From: Cyclospora cayetanensis | Taxonomy: Eukaryota; Apicomplexa; Conoidasida; Eucoccidiorida; Eimeriidae | Direction: 5' to 3' | DNA length: 64,000 nt | NCBI RefSeq assembly: GCF_002999335.1 | Contig: NW_020312768.1 | Coordinates: 62,001-126,000 of the forward strand | Shown here: piece after piece, positions 21,801 to 32,525 of the stretch | How the letters are laid out: every line of letters begins with the position of its first letter | Position numbering within the stretch: position 1 is the first letter of the stretch | Program-made: the position numbers and the translations under genes | Notes under the pieces: generated by a model | Database searches by the model: none | What the model was told of the DNA's origin: nothing | What the model saw: only the letters and a program-made list of their open reading frames with translations

Positions 21801-23137
21801 TGGCAAGAGGCCTCCTGCACTCTGTCTGCCCGCTTCTGCCGACTCCTCCGCGCTTATCCCCAAGTCTTGTGAGCCTGCACGTGCCCCCTTGCCTCCTAAA
21901 AGGGGGAATAACTGAGCGCTGCGCGTTGAATTGGCCTTCTCCGGAGTCAAACGCGTTTTCTCCTCAAGGCTCTGGGGAGTCTGGATACGAGCAGAGCTGA
22001 GTGCCGTCCCCCCCCCTTCCCACCCCGTCACTGCAGAAGCCTCTGCAGACGTCTCGCCACGCGAGGAGGCGTACGCGGCAGCGCTGCTCGCCTTCCAAGC
22101 GTCCTCGTCCACGTCGCGCAGAGAACTAGAGACAGCCACACCGTCTTCCCCTCTCGCAGACGTAGAGGGCAGCAGGTTCACTGGAGAGAGGGTCGTGACT
22201 GGGCTTGCGCGGCAAACGCCTCTGGCTGCAAGTTGAGGCGCTTTTTCTTGCGCGCAAATCCCTGCCTCCAAGAAACGTTCCGCAGACACTCCGAGGCTGC
22301 TCCCCTCAGCAGTAGGCGTTTGAGCCTTCTCCGCAAGGGCCCTCGCTTGTTGGCAACAAGAACGACGCGCCTTCGACCCTGCCGCGAGAGCAGCAGCAGC
22401 AGTAGCAGTAGCAGTAGCAGGAGCAGCAGCAGCAGGAGCAGCAGGAGCAGCAGCAGGAGAAGGAGGAGACTCGTGTGGTGGCGATGGTGCGTCTGTCGCG
22501 AAGCTCTCTCCTGTTGCGAAAACGTTTCCTTCCGAGCTCTTCAGACGTCCAACAGCCAGATCTACAACTGTGTCGAGGCAAGCCTCAAGATCAGCCTGCC
22601 TCGGAATTGGCATGTGGAAGCCTTCAACGAAGAATCCCAGCAGCAGCACAGGGGCCTCCCCACCTCCGGGGGCCCCCGGGAGGCGCACAAAAAGAGGCCA
22701 CATGCGTTGAAATTCTGCAACTGCCACTGGTTCCTCGAGAGCTTCCGCTTGGCGCGCTAGACGCAGCCACACGCCAGGCACTCTTGGAGCTTTCTTGAGT
22801 GTCTGCTTCTTCTTTTTCAGCTCGAGAGGTCTTCCTTGAAGTCTGTCTAGCGCCCCTTCGGCGGCGCGTGCCTTGCGCGGGTGTCTGCAGCCTTCGAGGA
22901 TCTCGTCAGCGGTGAGCCTTTCTCTCCGCATGCCCTTCGACGCCTCCTTGCGAGTGGCTGTTTGGCAGCAAGACTCCCTCCGGGAGATCCCGTAGCCTTG
23001 CACGATTGCAGCGTTTCTCGCACTCAGAGAGGATTTTTTCCGCGCATGCGACCGTGCAGAATGCAGCAAATGTCTACGACGCCCAGCAGCACCGCATGTC
23101 GAGCGCTGCCTGGGGGGCCCCTCGAACTGCGACAGCG

Positions 23138-23178
<41 letters not shown>

Positions 23179-24503
23179 CGCGAGCGTGCCCCCACAGCCA
23201 AGTGCTCCTCCAGGCAGTCATACCACGGCGTGTCGACGCTGCAGCAGACGGAAGAAAGCCTCAAACGGCGGGGATCTGCAGTGCGAACTAAGCGGAGGCA
23301 GTGCGCATCTGACCCCGGTGCGTCAGAAGAAGACGAAGGCGTCGCGCTCTCACAAGCCTCCTCCCGCTTGATCGAAGGGAGGCCTTTTAAGCGTGCATCG
23401 CGTGGTGGCTGTCGAGAAGAAGTTGCATGCGAGTGCTCAAGTCGAGAGCGGTGACATCGCGTCTCAGCGGATCCTTCGCGGCAACAAGACTCTCCAGTGC
23501 CCCCTCCCCCCAAAGGGCCCCTTGTTGAAACGAGAGCGCTGCAGGGATGCAGACGGAGACATTCCTTTTTCTCGATTCTGCAGCGCGCTTCGTCTAGTTG
23601 GCGCGCCGAAGAAGAGACGGCTTGCCCCCCCCCTCCTTCTCCCACACGGCTGTCTCGATGCACATCTGGCCCCCCTCTTGCAGCCTGCTTGCCTCGGAAG
23701 CTCTGCGCGAACGACCTCATAGTCGCTGAGGCATCCGTTGATGGCGTTTCGTCTTCTCTAACTAGCCAAGAAGCTTCAGAAGCCTTCCCCTTCTCCCCCC
23801 TCTTCCCACAAGACACCCCTGCAGCTGCACCGACCCGCCTTTCGCCGAGATTTCGGAGGCAGCCCCCTCCTCCTCCCTCGAGGAGCTGTCGTGCCCCTTG
23901 TGGCAGCTGCAGGTGCGGCTCCTCAGGAGCCTTCTCGAGCGGAGACTCTGCTTCTGGCTGCATTTTTTGCCGCGCGTCACCGCTTCGCGGCTGCCCGTCT
24001 GCACGCCTATGCGAGTCTCCTCGGGATTTTCCAACGGCTGCCTCCAGATGGTCGATAATTTGATGCAGTCGCGACAGCTTAGCCTCTCTCCTCGCGCGTT
24101 CCTCCTTCTGAGCCACCCCACACGTGCAGCGGGTGTCTTGGCGCAACAGCTGCGTCAGCGTCTGCGGCAAATCGCCGCAGCTGCTGCGACTTCCCCACGT
24201 CACCAGGGGCCACATTTCCTCACACAAATCGACGCGATGAACTCCAAATACTTCGTGCCAGTCGAACTGCCGTCCCCACCCCAAATGCGCAAACTGCGCA
24301 GTATCCTTCTCGAGGTTGCTCTTGGAGGCGTCGAAGGGCTCCTTTGGAGAAAGGCTTCTCAAACACTCCCGAGCAGGCTGAGCGGCACCTCCCCTGCTCG
24401 CAGTCTCTGAAGACGATCGCGAGAGACTGTTTTCTGGAGAACTCACGGCGCGCACAGCAGCGGAAGCCGCTGCCTGCAGATTCACAGAAGATACATACTC
24501 CAT
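18885..24503 (-). CDS. Large hypothetical protein (1,872 residues), Ser/Ala/Arg-rich
   Basis: One uninterrupted ORF. The start chosen is the Met before EYVSSVNLQAAAS (24503); upstream in frame lies a TA microsatellite, unlikely to be coding. I do not recognise the family. Most of the protein is disordered-looking, charged and Ser/Ala/Pro-rich, with a poly-Ser run, poly-Ala/Pro-Ala runs and GPPKGPPKGPP from a GGGGCCC repeat. Islands that look folded are DWHEVFGVHRVDLCEEMWPL near the N-terminus, PGVWLRLARQAEALEE with FQRMWPLFVRLPG and LLGFFVEGFHMPIPRQADL in the middle, RRNRWRWLEASPERAAPG, a coiled coil LQKAQRRVSRLQARLREH, and EYLEDLLGRLRFVMHQLWPW at the C-terminus. Several basic clusters suggest a nuclear protein (inference). 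Just before the stop is a possible donor (GTACAG|GTCAGT), so the last residues may come from a further exon. Confidence 0.7.
20418..20464. repeat. 12-bp GGGGGGCCCTTT tandem repeat, coding
   Basis: Four head-to-tail copies inside the large ORF, read on the minus strand as GPPKGPPKGPPKGPP. It shows the GGGGCCC class expanding as an in-frame coding repeat. Confidence 0.9.
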
Positions 24504-25216
24504 CAATGGCACACAAAAAGTCTCTCTCTTGGGAGCAGAGAGAAAGAGATATACATACATATATATATATATGCCGCAAGAAGAAACACAACCGCCAAAG
24601 GCATCCAGCAAGGGTCCATCAAAAAAAAACGCTTCTTCTTTTTCTTCCCCCCTCCGACACTAAACCCCCTTCCCTCTCGCCTAACTGCAGCGCTCTCCCC
24701 TTCTAAAGAGGTACAAATAGCATGGCTCGTTAAAGGGCCCTCAGCTGCTTTTTTCTGCTCATTTACTCAACGCGCCAAGACGGCAACGCCTACAGGGCAG
24801 CAACGCCCCTTGCCTAGCACAGCTCACAAAGCGTCGAAAATACCTCTCTCTTTCTCTCTACACACACCCATACAAGATCCCGTAGACAAGAAACCCCCTT
24901 TAGCCTCTAGCGCGCTCCAGAATTCGAGAGTTGTTGCTGCAAACGCTACGTTAAAATCACTCACGCCTCCCGAGAACGTGCTGTCTTTTGGGGCAGTCTC
25001 TTCGCCGAGCTTCCCCTCCTTCAAAATGCTTTCTTTAGAGGCACTCTTTTTCAAGTGCCGCTCCAAGCAGCATTTGCCTGAAGAAACCCATAGACAGACA
25101 GCGCGACGACACCTTGCGCGCCTCTTAAGAGCGCACACAGACAGAGAGGTGAGAGCAGGAGGGCAGCAGCAGACTTAGAAGCCTCCGTCCGCAAGCCTTG
25201 CACACAAACGGTCATG

Positions 25217-25412
25217 CAGTGTGACAGGTGCTTTCGCTGCTTCTGCTGCAGGAGCAGTGGGAAAAGCAGCCATCGCATCTGACAACCTGCCTCGTTCAAC
25301 ACGCATAGGAGGCATTCAGTCTGACATGTGCTTTGCTGCTTTCCCGACTGTCGCAGTGGGAGTTAGCAGCCATCACATCTGACAACCTGCCTCGTTTAAT
25401 ACGCATTGGAAG
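25217..25412. repeat. Imperfect tandem duplication, about 115-bp unit
   Basis: The stretches ending at 25303 and 25412 both contain CTGACAACCTGCCTCGTT preceded by AGCAGCCATC and a TGTGCTTT-type segment, and both end near ACGCAT. Two diverged copies; non-coding. Confidence 0.8.
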
Positions 25413-25739
25413 CTCCGGCTCGTCTCTTAAAGGCTCAAGTCCAATCTCCTCAGCTGCAAGAGAACCGCTTTTGTGATACCCCCAACAGACGGAAGCTTTA
25501 CTGCCCTTGCAGCGCCTCTTCTCCTACAAAGACAGCGCATGCATCCGCGCCAAGCCGCATAAACTCGCAAGATGCACGGCTAAACAGAAAGAAGCTCCAA
25601 AGCGCAAACACCCTCCCGACGTCTCTTCAGTTGCATGTGTGCAGCAGCATCCATAAAAACTGTCAGAGCCTCCAGAAGGGCACCTGGCCTTTAAACACAA
25701 CAAAACACACTTTCCAACCGACTTCTGCACAACACGCCT

Positions 25740-25810
25740 CTGTCTCTCTGTCTCTGCTTCTCTTTCTCTGTCTCTCTGTCTCTGCTTCTCTTTCTCTCTG
25801 TCTCTGTTGC
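25740..25810. repeat. TCTCTGTC/CTTCTCTT pyrimidine repeat
   Basis: A tandem array of TCTCTGTCTCTGCTTCTCTT-like units, intergenic. Confidence 0.85.
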
Positions 25811-25866
25811 CTCATAGCAACCTAACAAAAGCCCTACAGTCCTCTAGAGGAGAGCTAGCTGAGCGC

Positions 25867-25904
25867 CTCTTTGGGGTGGCTTGCTTGCAAGCCACCCCAA
25901 AGAG
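25867..25904. repeat. Perfect 18-bp inverted repeat (hairpin)
   Basis: CTCTTTGGGGTGGCTTGC, two T, then its exact reverse complement. There is no T-run next to it and no neighbouring gene end, so a bacterial-type terminator is not implied. It is not of the GGGGCCCC class. Confidence 0.9.
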
Positions 25905-26259
25905 ACACTGCGGCTTACGGCAATAATGCGTCTCAGCGTCTTCTGGAGGATCGCACTCTGAGCTCCACACACCAAGGCATCAATGCAGAGAGGACAAAGG
26001 CGAGAGAAACAGCTGCCTGCACAGTTGCTGCTCTCAGCCTTGGTAAAGGGAGACAGATTAAGCCCCCAATGAAGCTGCACTGAGCGCTGGACGACAATAT
26101 CACCCATACACTGTGCCACGGCTAATACCTATTGAAAAAAAAAACACACACACAAAACACAACCCCCTTTTCCCCTCCAAATGCGACAGAACATATTGCA
26201 GAAAAATCAGTTCACACCCCAAGCTCTAGCTTCCCTTGCCCCTAAACGTTCTCTCTCTC

Positions 26260-26262
<3 letters not shown>

Positions 26263-26304
<42 letters not shown>
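26263..26304. repeat. (TA)n microsatellite
   Basis: Some 20 TA dinucleotides, followed by TCTATTTA repeats. Confidence 0.95.
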
Positions 26305-26307
<3 letters not shown>

Positions 26308-26605
26308 AATCTGTCTCTATTTATCTATCTATTTATCTATCTCTTTCTCTCGAACTTATGCAGCCAGAGGTGTTATATTCGCTACTCGAGGGGTATGCTA
26401 CCCTATCCTATTCCATCTCTCGCCTCGCCTTCTTGAGCAGTGGCAGCTTTTTATGCTCAGTTGCATCACGCGGCTCGAGGTGGGTACTGTTGGCATCCGG
26501 ATGAACACTGGTCTCATAAGGGGCGCCTTGTGTGTGTGAGAAGGGGAAAGGCCCCCTCGTTCGACAGTGCGACTTTGCGTGTTATTACGGGAAGATTGTG
26601 GTGAT

Positions 26606-27100
26606 TTAGCAGCAGGAAGGCAGCGAGGGGAGGTGGCTGACTCGTAGGTTGGCATTGGCTTTGATGAGTGTCGGGGGATATGGCCAGAAGAGCTTATGAT
26701 TTGCAACGCAGCAGGAGCGACGGGCATGCGCTGCAAGCATCTCGAGGATGTCTGTAGGGATGTGCGCGTTGAGTTCCTCCCTCTGCTCCGTAAGTGCCAG
26801 TCGCAGCAGCTCCGTGACAGTGTGCAGCAGGGGCAGTGTATGCCTCCTGGTAGCAGTGAACCAGAGCTTGCAGCACATGTTCTTCCTAAAGAGAGACTGC
26901 AGGTAGCTCTCCGCGGAGGGGGGGGAGGGGATAGACGCAGGAGTGGTGGTACTAGGGTGTAGGGGGAGAAAGGCTGCGGGGATGCGTGAAGATCCCTTCT
27001 CCAGGGTGCTGGCAGCATCAAAGCGGCTCGCCGAAGCGTCGCTACACTGCGCTACGCATTGCCCCTTGTCAGGGATCTTTGCCGACGCCGGTGACTCCAT
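26606..27100 (-). CDS. Small hypothetical protein (164 residues)
   Basis: ATG at 27100 (MESPASAKIPDKGQC), stop at 26606. A Pro/Ser-rich N-terminal half is followed by a basic, amphipathic segment (YLQSLFRKNMCCKLWFTATR, then LLHTVTELLRLALTEQREEL and IPTDILEMLAAHARRSCC) that looks like folded helices. I do not recognise it. No introns are needed, but a downstream exon is possible. Overlapping plus-strand frames are less protein-like. Confidence 0.4.
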   Translation of the reverse strand: MESPASAKIPDKGQCVAQCSDASASRFDAASTLEKGSSRIPAAFLPLHPSTTTPASIPSPPSAESYLQSLFRKNMCCKLWFTATRRHTLPLLHTVTELLRLALTEQREELNAHIPTDILEMLAAHARRSCCVANHKLFWPYPPTLIKANANLRVSHLPSLPSCC

Positions 27101-29367
27101 GTTTCTCGTGCGAAAACGGCGCGCAGGAAGGGGGTCAGCGGCAAGAAAGAGAGATCAAGGAACCCCTGTGTAAGCTTTGGGGTCCTCTACAGGGAGAAGA
27201 AGATCCATTCGGAGCTGTTTAGGCAGAGGGTACCCCGAGGAAAATGCAAAAAGGAGGAACTAAGGCGTCAAAGCCAGCGGGTTTATCACCCTTCGAGACC
27301 AAGCGCCTTCGACTGCAGCCGGGGTGTACAGACAGGCACGCAAAGTGCTCTGCTTCTCTGCTTCCTACCATATTACTTGATGTTAATTTGGAGTTTTCCT
27401 ATGTAGTATTCGCCGTGCGAGGCACCAAGCAAGGCACGCCAGGCGATGGTCGGGGGGGAGGACGGCGGGGGGGCCCCCCGCGGGGTTGCCACAACCAAGG
27501 GGCCCCCCAGCGAGGCTTCAACTCGGGCCGGAAGAAGCGAGTTCTGCGGGGAATCTGGCATTTATAAACTTGAAATCTTGGATCAAATGCTCTTCTCAAC
27601 GCTTCTGAATCCCCCCTTGGGCCCATAAGACCCTGATACGCATCTCTGAGAGCGCCTGGGCGCACACAGTGTGCAAAGCCAAAAGGCGGTGCCTGCCTGT
27701 AGTCTGCATTGCCTAGCGTGCTGGGGTGTCTCTACGGAGGGATAGCTACCGAACAATTGATCTCAAAGTGAGGAGACTGTTCCTTTAGGCCCGTTGGGAA
27801 GGTGCGGCAGCACCCTGAAACGGGCTGTATCCAAGACTGGCTCCGACACACTCGGAGAGCACATCTCACCAATGCCGCGACAACGAGAACCTCCAGCTGT
27901 ACCAGCGCACTTTTTTCGGGTGCATGCCCGACGAACCGTAGGTACTGTTTCTCTAGCTACTGTAACTTGTGCTACTGCCCCTGTTGTGGCTGGTGCTGGA
28001 TGGGGGGAAGGCAGTCAGGCAGGTCTTAAACAATTTCCTAGGCTCCCTATTGGCAGCAAGGGCAGTTGATTCGTGAAACGGAACAAAAGCCACTCGACGG
28101 AATAGACAGTTTCTGCCACACAAGTCACACTTCACAAAGAAACAAAAATAGAGAACTGACCAAGCGTCTCGGTCCTGCAAGTGGTTTTACCGCACAGCAA
28201 CGTTGAACTCACTCGCATGCAATAAATGTTACAGACACATGCGCTAGATGCGGGGTGTGCTGCACACCCAGCGGGGAACGGTCAGCGTTCCCAGAAAGTG
28301 CACCTTGTGACTCTTTCTAGCAGCTCCCCTCCTGTCACGACAGCTCGAGGTCCCAGCTAGCGCATGGAGCGTGGGGAGTGTCTATGGTAAGAGGGCGTTG
28401 ACTAACTTGCTATGAAGTTTTGTGGTGTGTATGTGTGCCGCTTGGCGCCTCCCTGGGGAAGCCTAGAGGACAGCATTACAAGAACCTCGAGACCGAAGGC
28501 TGCAGCGCTACGAGGAAGGCCTCTTTAGCTGTATGCACACAACCCTCTGACAGCTATGCATAGAGTACTCGCCTCTCAAGCCTCTTACATGCATACTGAA
28601 GACTCGTTACGTTGCTCGTCTTCTCCCCCCGCCTCCCCACTCCTGGAAGCCGAAATGCCTTGTCAGGCTGAAGAATAGCCGAAAGTTGCACAATGTGGCG
28701 GCTCCACTCATTCGTCCCCTTTTGTAGAGTGCCTTTGTGCCATGGCTATCCACCTTGTTGCACCCTCTACGGCTAACGTATTCTGCTTGCCCCCTTACTT
28801 TCTGGGAATGCTCGCTGCGCTGCTAGCTAAGTGGGGTTCTGCTTCCTGGTGGCGCCTCTTGCTCTAGGCTGCCTCGGCGCCTTCTGCAGTCTGTCTCTTC
28901 CTCTCTTTCTCCCTTTATGCCGTAGGGGTATCCCGAAATACGGAGAAGAGAGGGCTCGGCGAGTTCAGACATGTACAGTTTTTGAGGCTTCTCCCTGCTT
29001 CATACTACTCAGCTTTTGCCTCAGTCCGTGGTGGCACCCCATGCCATATCGAGGGCTCTCGATGCAGGATACACCCCGGCACTGCTGTCTCAGAAGCTCC
29101 GCGTGATGCAGTGCCAGAAGCAGCGAGTTATGTGTAAGACTCGTCGGGTATGCATGCAGACTAGTGAGTGGGCCCCCTCAATGCGCTTCCCAGAGTCATC
29201 GCGGGTGCGTTCGAAAAGGCCCTCCTCATCCCGGACCGCCCTTTGAAGTGTCTATACAGCGTGTATTCCCTTCTCCTTTGCTTTGACAATCCGCCGACTA
29301 TTTGCAACCCTGCGCACCTGTTTCTTGATCCTAGTCGCATGCGCTGCAGTTAGCTCTGCAGGAAGCT
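27101..29367. other. Intergenic, no gene seen
   Basis: About 2.3 kb. A cluster of G-runs with GGGGCCCCCC palindromes lies at about 27448-27510. Otherwise only short ORFs without protein-like composition. Confidence 0.5.
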
Positions 29368-32300
29368 CTAGCATAGCTCTGCGATGGAAGGAGGCAAGGC
29401 GATCTGCTGCAGCCGCTGCAGCGCCGTGTACCTGCGGGAGCAGCAGAAGCAAGGGATATCCGCTGCAAACACTGCATTTTTTTCAAAAAAAAGCAACGTA
29501 TGTGACTGCCTCCCCCCACACAACAACACGGAAGCGTCTTCAACAGACAGCGCTGCTGTTGGGTGCGCAGAGCAGACAGAAAAGATACAGCCAAAAGACA
29601 GACACCCACAGAGGCTGCAGCACTCAGCGTGCGGGCTTGCTCACCAGAGTGGTGCGCAGAGAGCCCGTCACCTCCCCAGGCACAGCTGCGTCAGCAGATC
29701 CTCCTACAAACCGTTTCTGCATCGCGAAAATCGCAAAACAACATGCCACTAACTGCAGGTTTTACTCCGTGTCGCACACGCAAAAAGGCCGCAAGACCAC
29801 AGGATACAAGGGGAAAGCTCTGCAACTTCGCTGACTCGTCCGATCTTGAAAGCAACGACTCCTTTCCTCGCAGCAGCCTTCTTGGCTTCTACTCCCGCCT
29901 CCCTGAAGCAGAGAGAGAGAGACTCGGAACGCTGCGCGTCGCTATGAAATCTCTGCTGCAGCTGCCACAACGCCGTTCGAGATATATACGGCATGCGTCT
30001 AATGGTCAAACAACTCGCGCGTCTTTGCCTGCGTGCTCCTCTGCCGCGTGCCTTGTAGAAAGAGAGAGACATCTCTGCAAGGGTCGCCTTGCCAAAGACA
30101 ACAGTGCAGAATGCTCAGAGACGCCTCTAGGAGACTGCCCTCTCAACATCCTGTCGAGCACGCGAGAAGCCGACAATCCCAGAGAACAACGAGATGAAAC
30201 ACCCACCTTTTAGCTCGCGCCTCTTTCTGCTGGAGGCTCTGCTCTTGCAGCTGCTGCAGCAGCTGCGGCAACGCATCAATAGACTTCCTTAGCGCCTTTC
30301 CCTGCTGCTTCACTGCAGCCTGCACAGGATCACACACGCAGCACCAAAAGACGCCTGGAAAAAATCTCCTTCTACGCCAAACAAAGCGTTCTGTCCTCCT
30401 CTCTCTCCCCTTCCCTTCCTTCCTCCGAAAAAATCTCGTCTTTGTAGCATGCGACGACTCACAGAGCGCAGTTGTTGTTGGTGCCGCCGCTGGCGATTGC
30501 GTTCCGTGCGCGTCTTTTTCTTCGACTCTGAAAGCAACAACGTGCCAATACGGCCATGTGCACCCTGAACCTCCGTTCTGAATGCTCAAGGCTACACCCG
30601 AAGCGTCACCATCAGAGGACTAACAACGCACGCTTCGAAGCAGCTTCCTTTCCCAGATCATTATCCGAGAGCTCGTCTCCTTCTTCTGCTGCTGCTGTTG
30701 CCTCGCCCTCCTCCTGCGCAGACAGCCTGCCCTTCACAGCTAATTCCATAAACATCTACACACGCACACAGGCAGCATTATAGCAGCAGCACACACGCAG
30801 CATATTATGTCAGCACACCGTTGGAAATAAAATAAAGGGCCTGCTGCTGACGCGCGCACAGCCACGTCGATTTTTCTCCGCCTTTTTATTTTAGGTGTGG
30901 CCTTCTTTTCGGCAGCTCCTTTGAGCCTCGCGCTCAGAGTCAGCACGTCTGACAGCTGTTTCCCTCCAAGCAAGAAGATCAAGATGCATGCAAACAGGAG
31001 GCGAGAAGACTCTAAGAGGCGGCGACGTACCCGCTGCTTGTCGAGCTCCGAGAGGCCTTCTAAAGCCTCATGACTCACATGTTGCAGCAGTGCAGCTGTC
31101 ACTGGCTGCTTACGCTTCAGAGCCTTCAACGGATCCTGTTCGCTCAACAACAGCTGCTCTTGCTGCTGCAACTGCTCGACTTCAGTCTGCGCGTGGCTGC
31201 GCAGCACTGCCTGCAGAGAGCGCCCTTCATGCTGCTGCAACACTGCCGTCGCCGCAGCAGCAATCAGCTGTTTTTGCTGAGTTTCTGAAGAGGGGTTGTA
31301 AGAAATGCCCGCTTCTGGCAGCACCACTGCAGGAACAAGCGAGCGAAGAGTCTCGAGTGTGCAGCGGCGGCGTTTCTTTTCCCTCTGTCTCTCTGCTTTC
31401 GACAAGCCTTCTCCTGAAGCAGAAAGGCAGGCATGAGAAGAAAGGCAGGCATGAGAAGAAAGGCAGGCTGTGCAGGAACGCAGCAGCCAGCCATACATAT
31501 CCGGCGAGTGGTGTATGTACGCACATTTATATACACAAGTAAATCTATAACGCACGGGAAACCAAGAATGCTCTTCTAGGATGCCCCCATGCGCGAAAGT
31601 TTGATACCGTCTTGCAACAAACTGGGGACCCCTTGCTCACCACTTGACGGGAGCTCGAGCGGTGTATCTTCCCAAATATCTGTCACCCCTTCTGCCGCTG
31701 CCGCACGCTGCATCGCATCGCATTCGACGCCAGCCAAAAGGCTTCACGCTTGCTGCTCGAGCTCGCAACGTAGACTGCTCCTGCGAAACAGGGTCGTCGC
31801 CGCCTTCTCTACCCTCGCTCGCTAGATGCACATATGATATGCATATATCGAGAGAAAGAAAGGCAGAGCTTTCGAAAGTAGCAAGATAGAGCGTCTGAAG
31901 CATAGAGGGCTTCCAAGGAGACGGTAGGTACCTTGCGCTTGGCTGCTTCAGCCTCTAGCCTCTGCTTGCGCCCCTTTAGAACCCGCAGAAGCTGCTGCTT
32001 GTGCGCCTGTGTAGCTACATCAAGCAGCACTTTCTTGCTGCTGCCGCTTTTGCCGTCACTACCAACGAGGAGCTGGCGTCGCTGCAGCAGCCGCCGCGCT
32101 GCCTGGGAGAGATGAAGGGTCTCTTCCGTTCCTGCAATAAAGAGCATTCGCGAGGGTAACAACAGCAGCACGCTGCAAGAAGAATGGCTGCTCTCGAAGA
32201 ATGGCTGCTCTCGAAGAATGGCTGCTCTCGAAGAATGCCTGCTCTCTTCTGTGCAAGGAGGGTAGGAGGCGCCTCGCGTGCTTCTGAGCACGACTCAGCA

Positions 32301-32525
32301 AATCATCGTCGGCTTCCAGTTGGCAAGCCAAGGGCGAAGGGACGCGCATTAGAGGCATTATCCATCGGACGCAGATGTGGCTGACGTACCCTGCGTATCA
32401 ATCTGAAAAAGCTGATTGTTACGGTCGAGCTCTTGAGCCCTCTCCCGAAGGGGGGCCTCATCTAGCAGCTTCTCAGCGGCTGAGATCGGCGTCTTCCTCC
32501 ACTTAGCCTTTCTGCTTGCCCGCAT
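29368..32525 (-). CDS. NOP53: Ribosome biogenesis protein NOP53 (GLTSCR2/PICT-1 family)
   Basis: NOP53 is a nucleolar 60S assembly factor that recruits the exosome-Mtr4 machinery for ITS2 processing. Model: 32525-32390, 32131-31932, 31707-31641, 31413-31031, 30713-30632, 30527-30463, 30319-30207, 29902-29836, 29716-29645, 29555-29530 (weak) and 29431-29368; it closes in frame at about 424 residues, the family's usual size. Evidence by exon: MRASRKAKWRKTPISAAEKL then LDRNNQLFQIDTQG (family SRKxKxxWRK and LFxxDTxG); EGVTDIWEDTP (family DIW motif); LPEAGISYNPSSETQQKQL (signature xGxSYNPxxxxHQ); an acidic patch DELSDNDLGKE; SKKKTRTERNRQRR (family KTxxQRNKxRR); LRKSIDALPQLLQQLQE; FKIGR|KRF; PGEVTGSLRTTL (family ELxGSLRxLKP); YTALQRLQQ. 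Exon 3 has a weak acceptor; an alternative begins at the CAG before GAGCAGTCTACG. Intron 1 carries a 17-bp and intron 3 an 18-bp repeat. Confidence 0.85.
31421..31469. repeat. 18-bp repeat in NOP53 intron 3
   Basis: Three copies of AGAAAGGCAGGCATGAGA, immediately upstream of the acceptor of exon 4. On the transcribed strand they make up its pyrimidine-rich tract. Confidence 0.85.
32181..32246. repeat. 17-bp tandem repeat in NOP53 intron 1
   Basis: Nearly four copies of AGAATGGCTGCTCTCGA, within the intron 32132-32389. Confidence 0.9.

Larger units (their letters stand above)
24504..26605. other. Intergenic block with simple repeats
   Basis: This should hold the promoter of the large minus-strand ORF. 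It contains a TA/CATA tract (24550-24575), the duplicated unit at 25217-25412, a TCTCTGTC tract (25740-25810), a perfect hairpin (25867-25904) and a TA microsatellite (26263-26304). No coding region is supported. Confidence 0.5.

Noticed and set aside
20500..21915. 471-codon plus-strand ORF and similar ones at 22-24 kb
   Set aside because: GC-rich shadow of the 1,872-codon minus-strand ORF, with erratic composition and no recognisable motif.
31708..31900. Longer NOP53 exon 3 starting at GAGCAGTCTACG (ORF SVKPFGWRRMRCD)
   Set aside because: Its phase excludes the family motif EGVTDIWEDTP. The shorter exon keeps the motif and the phase, though its acceptor is weak.
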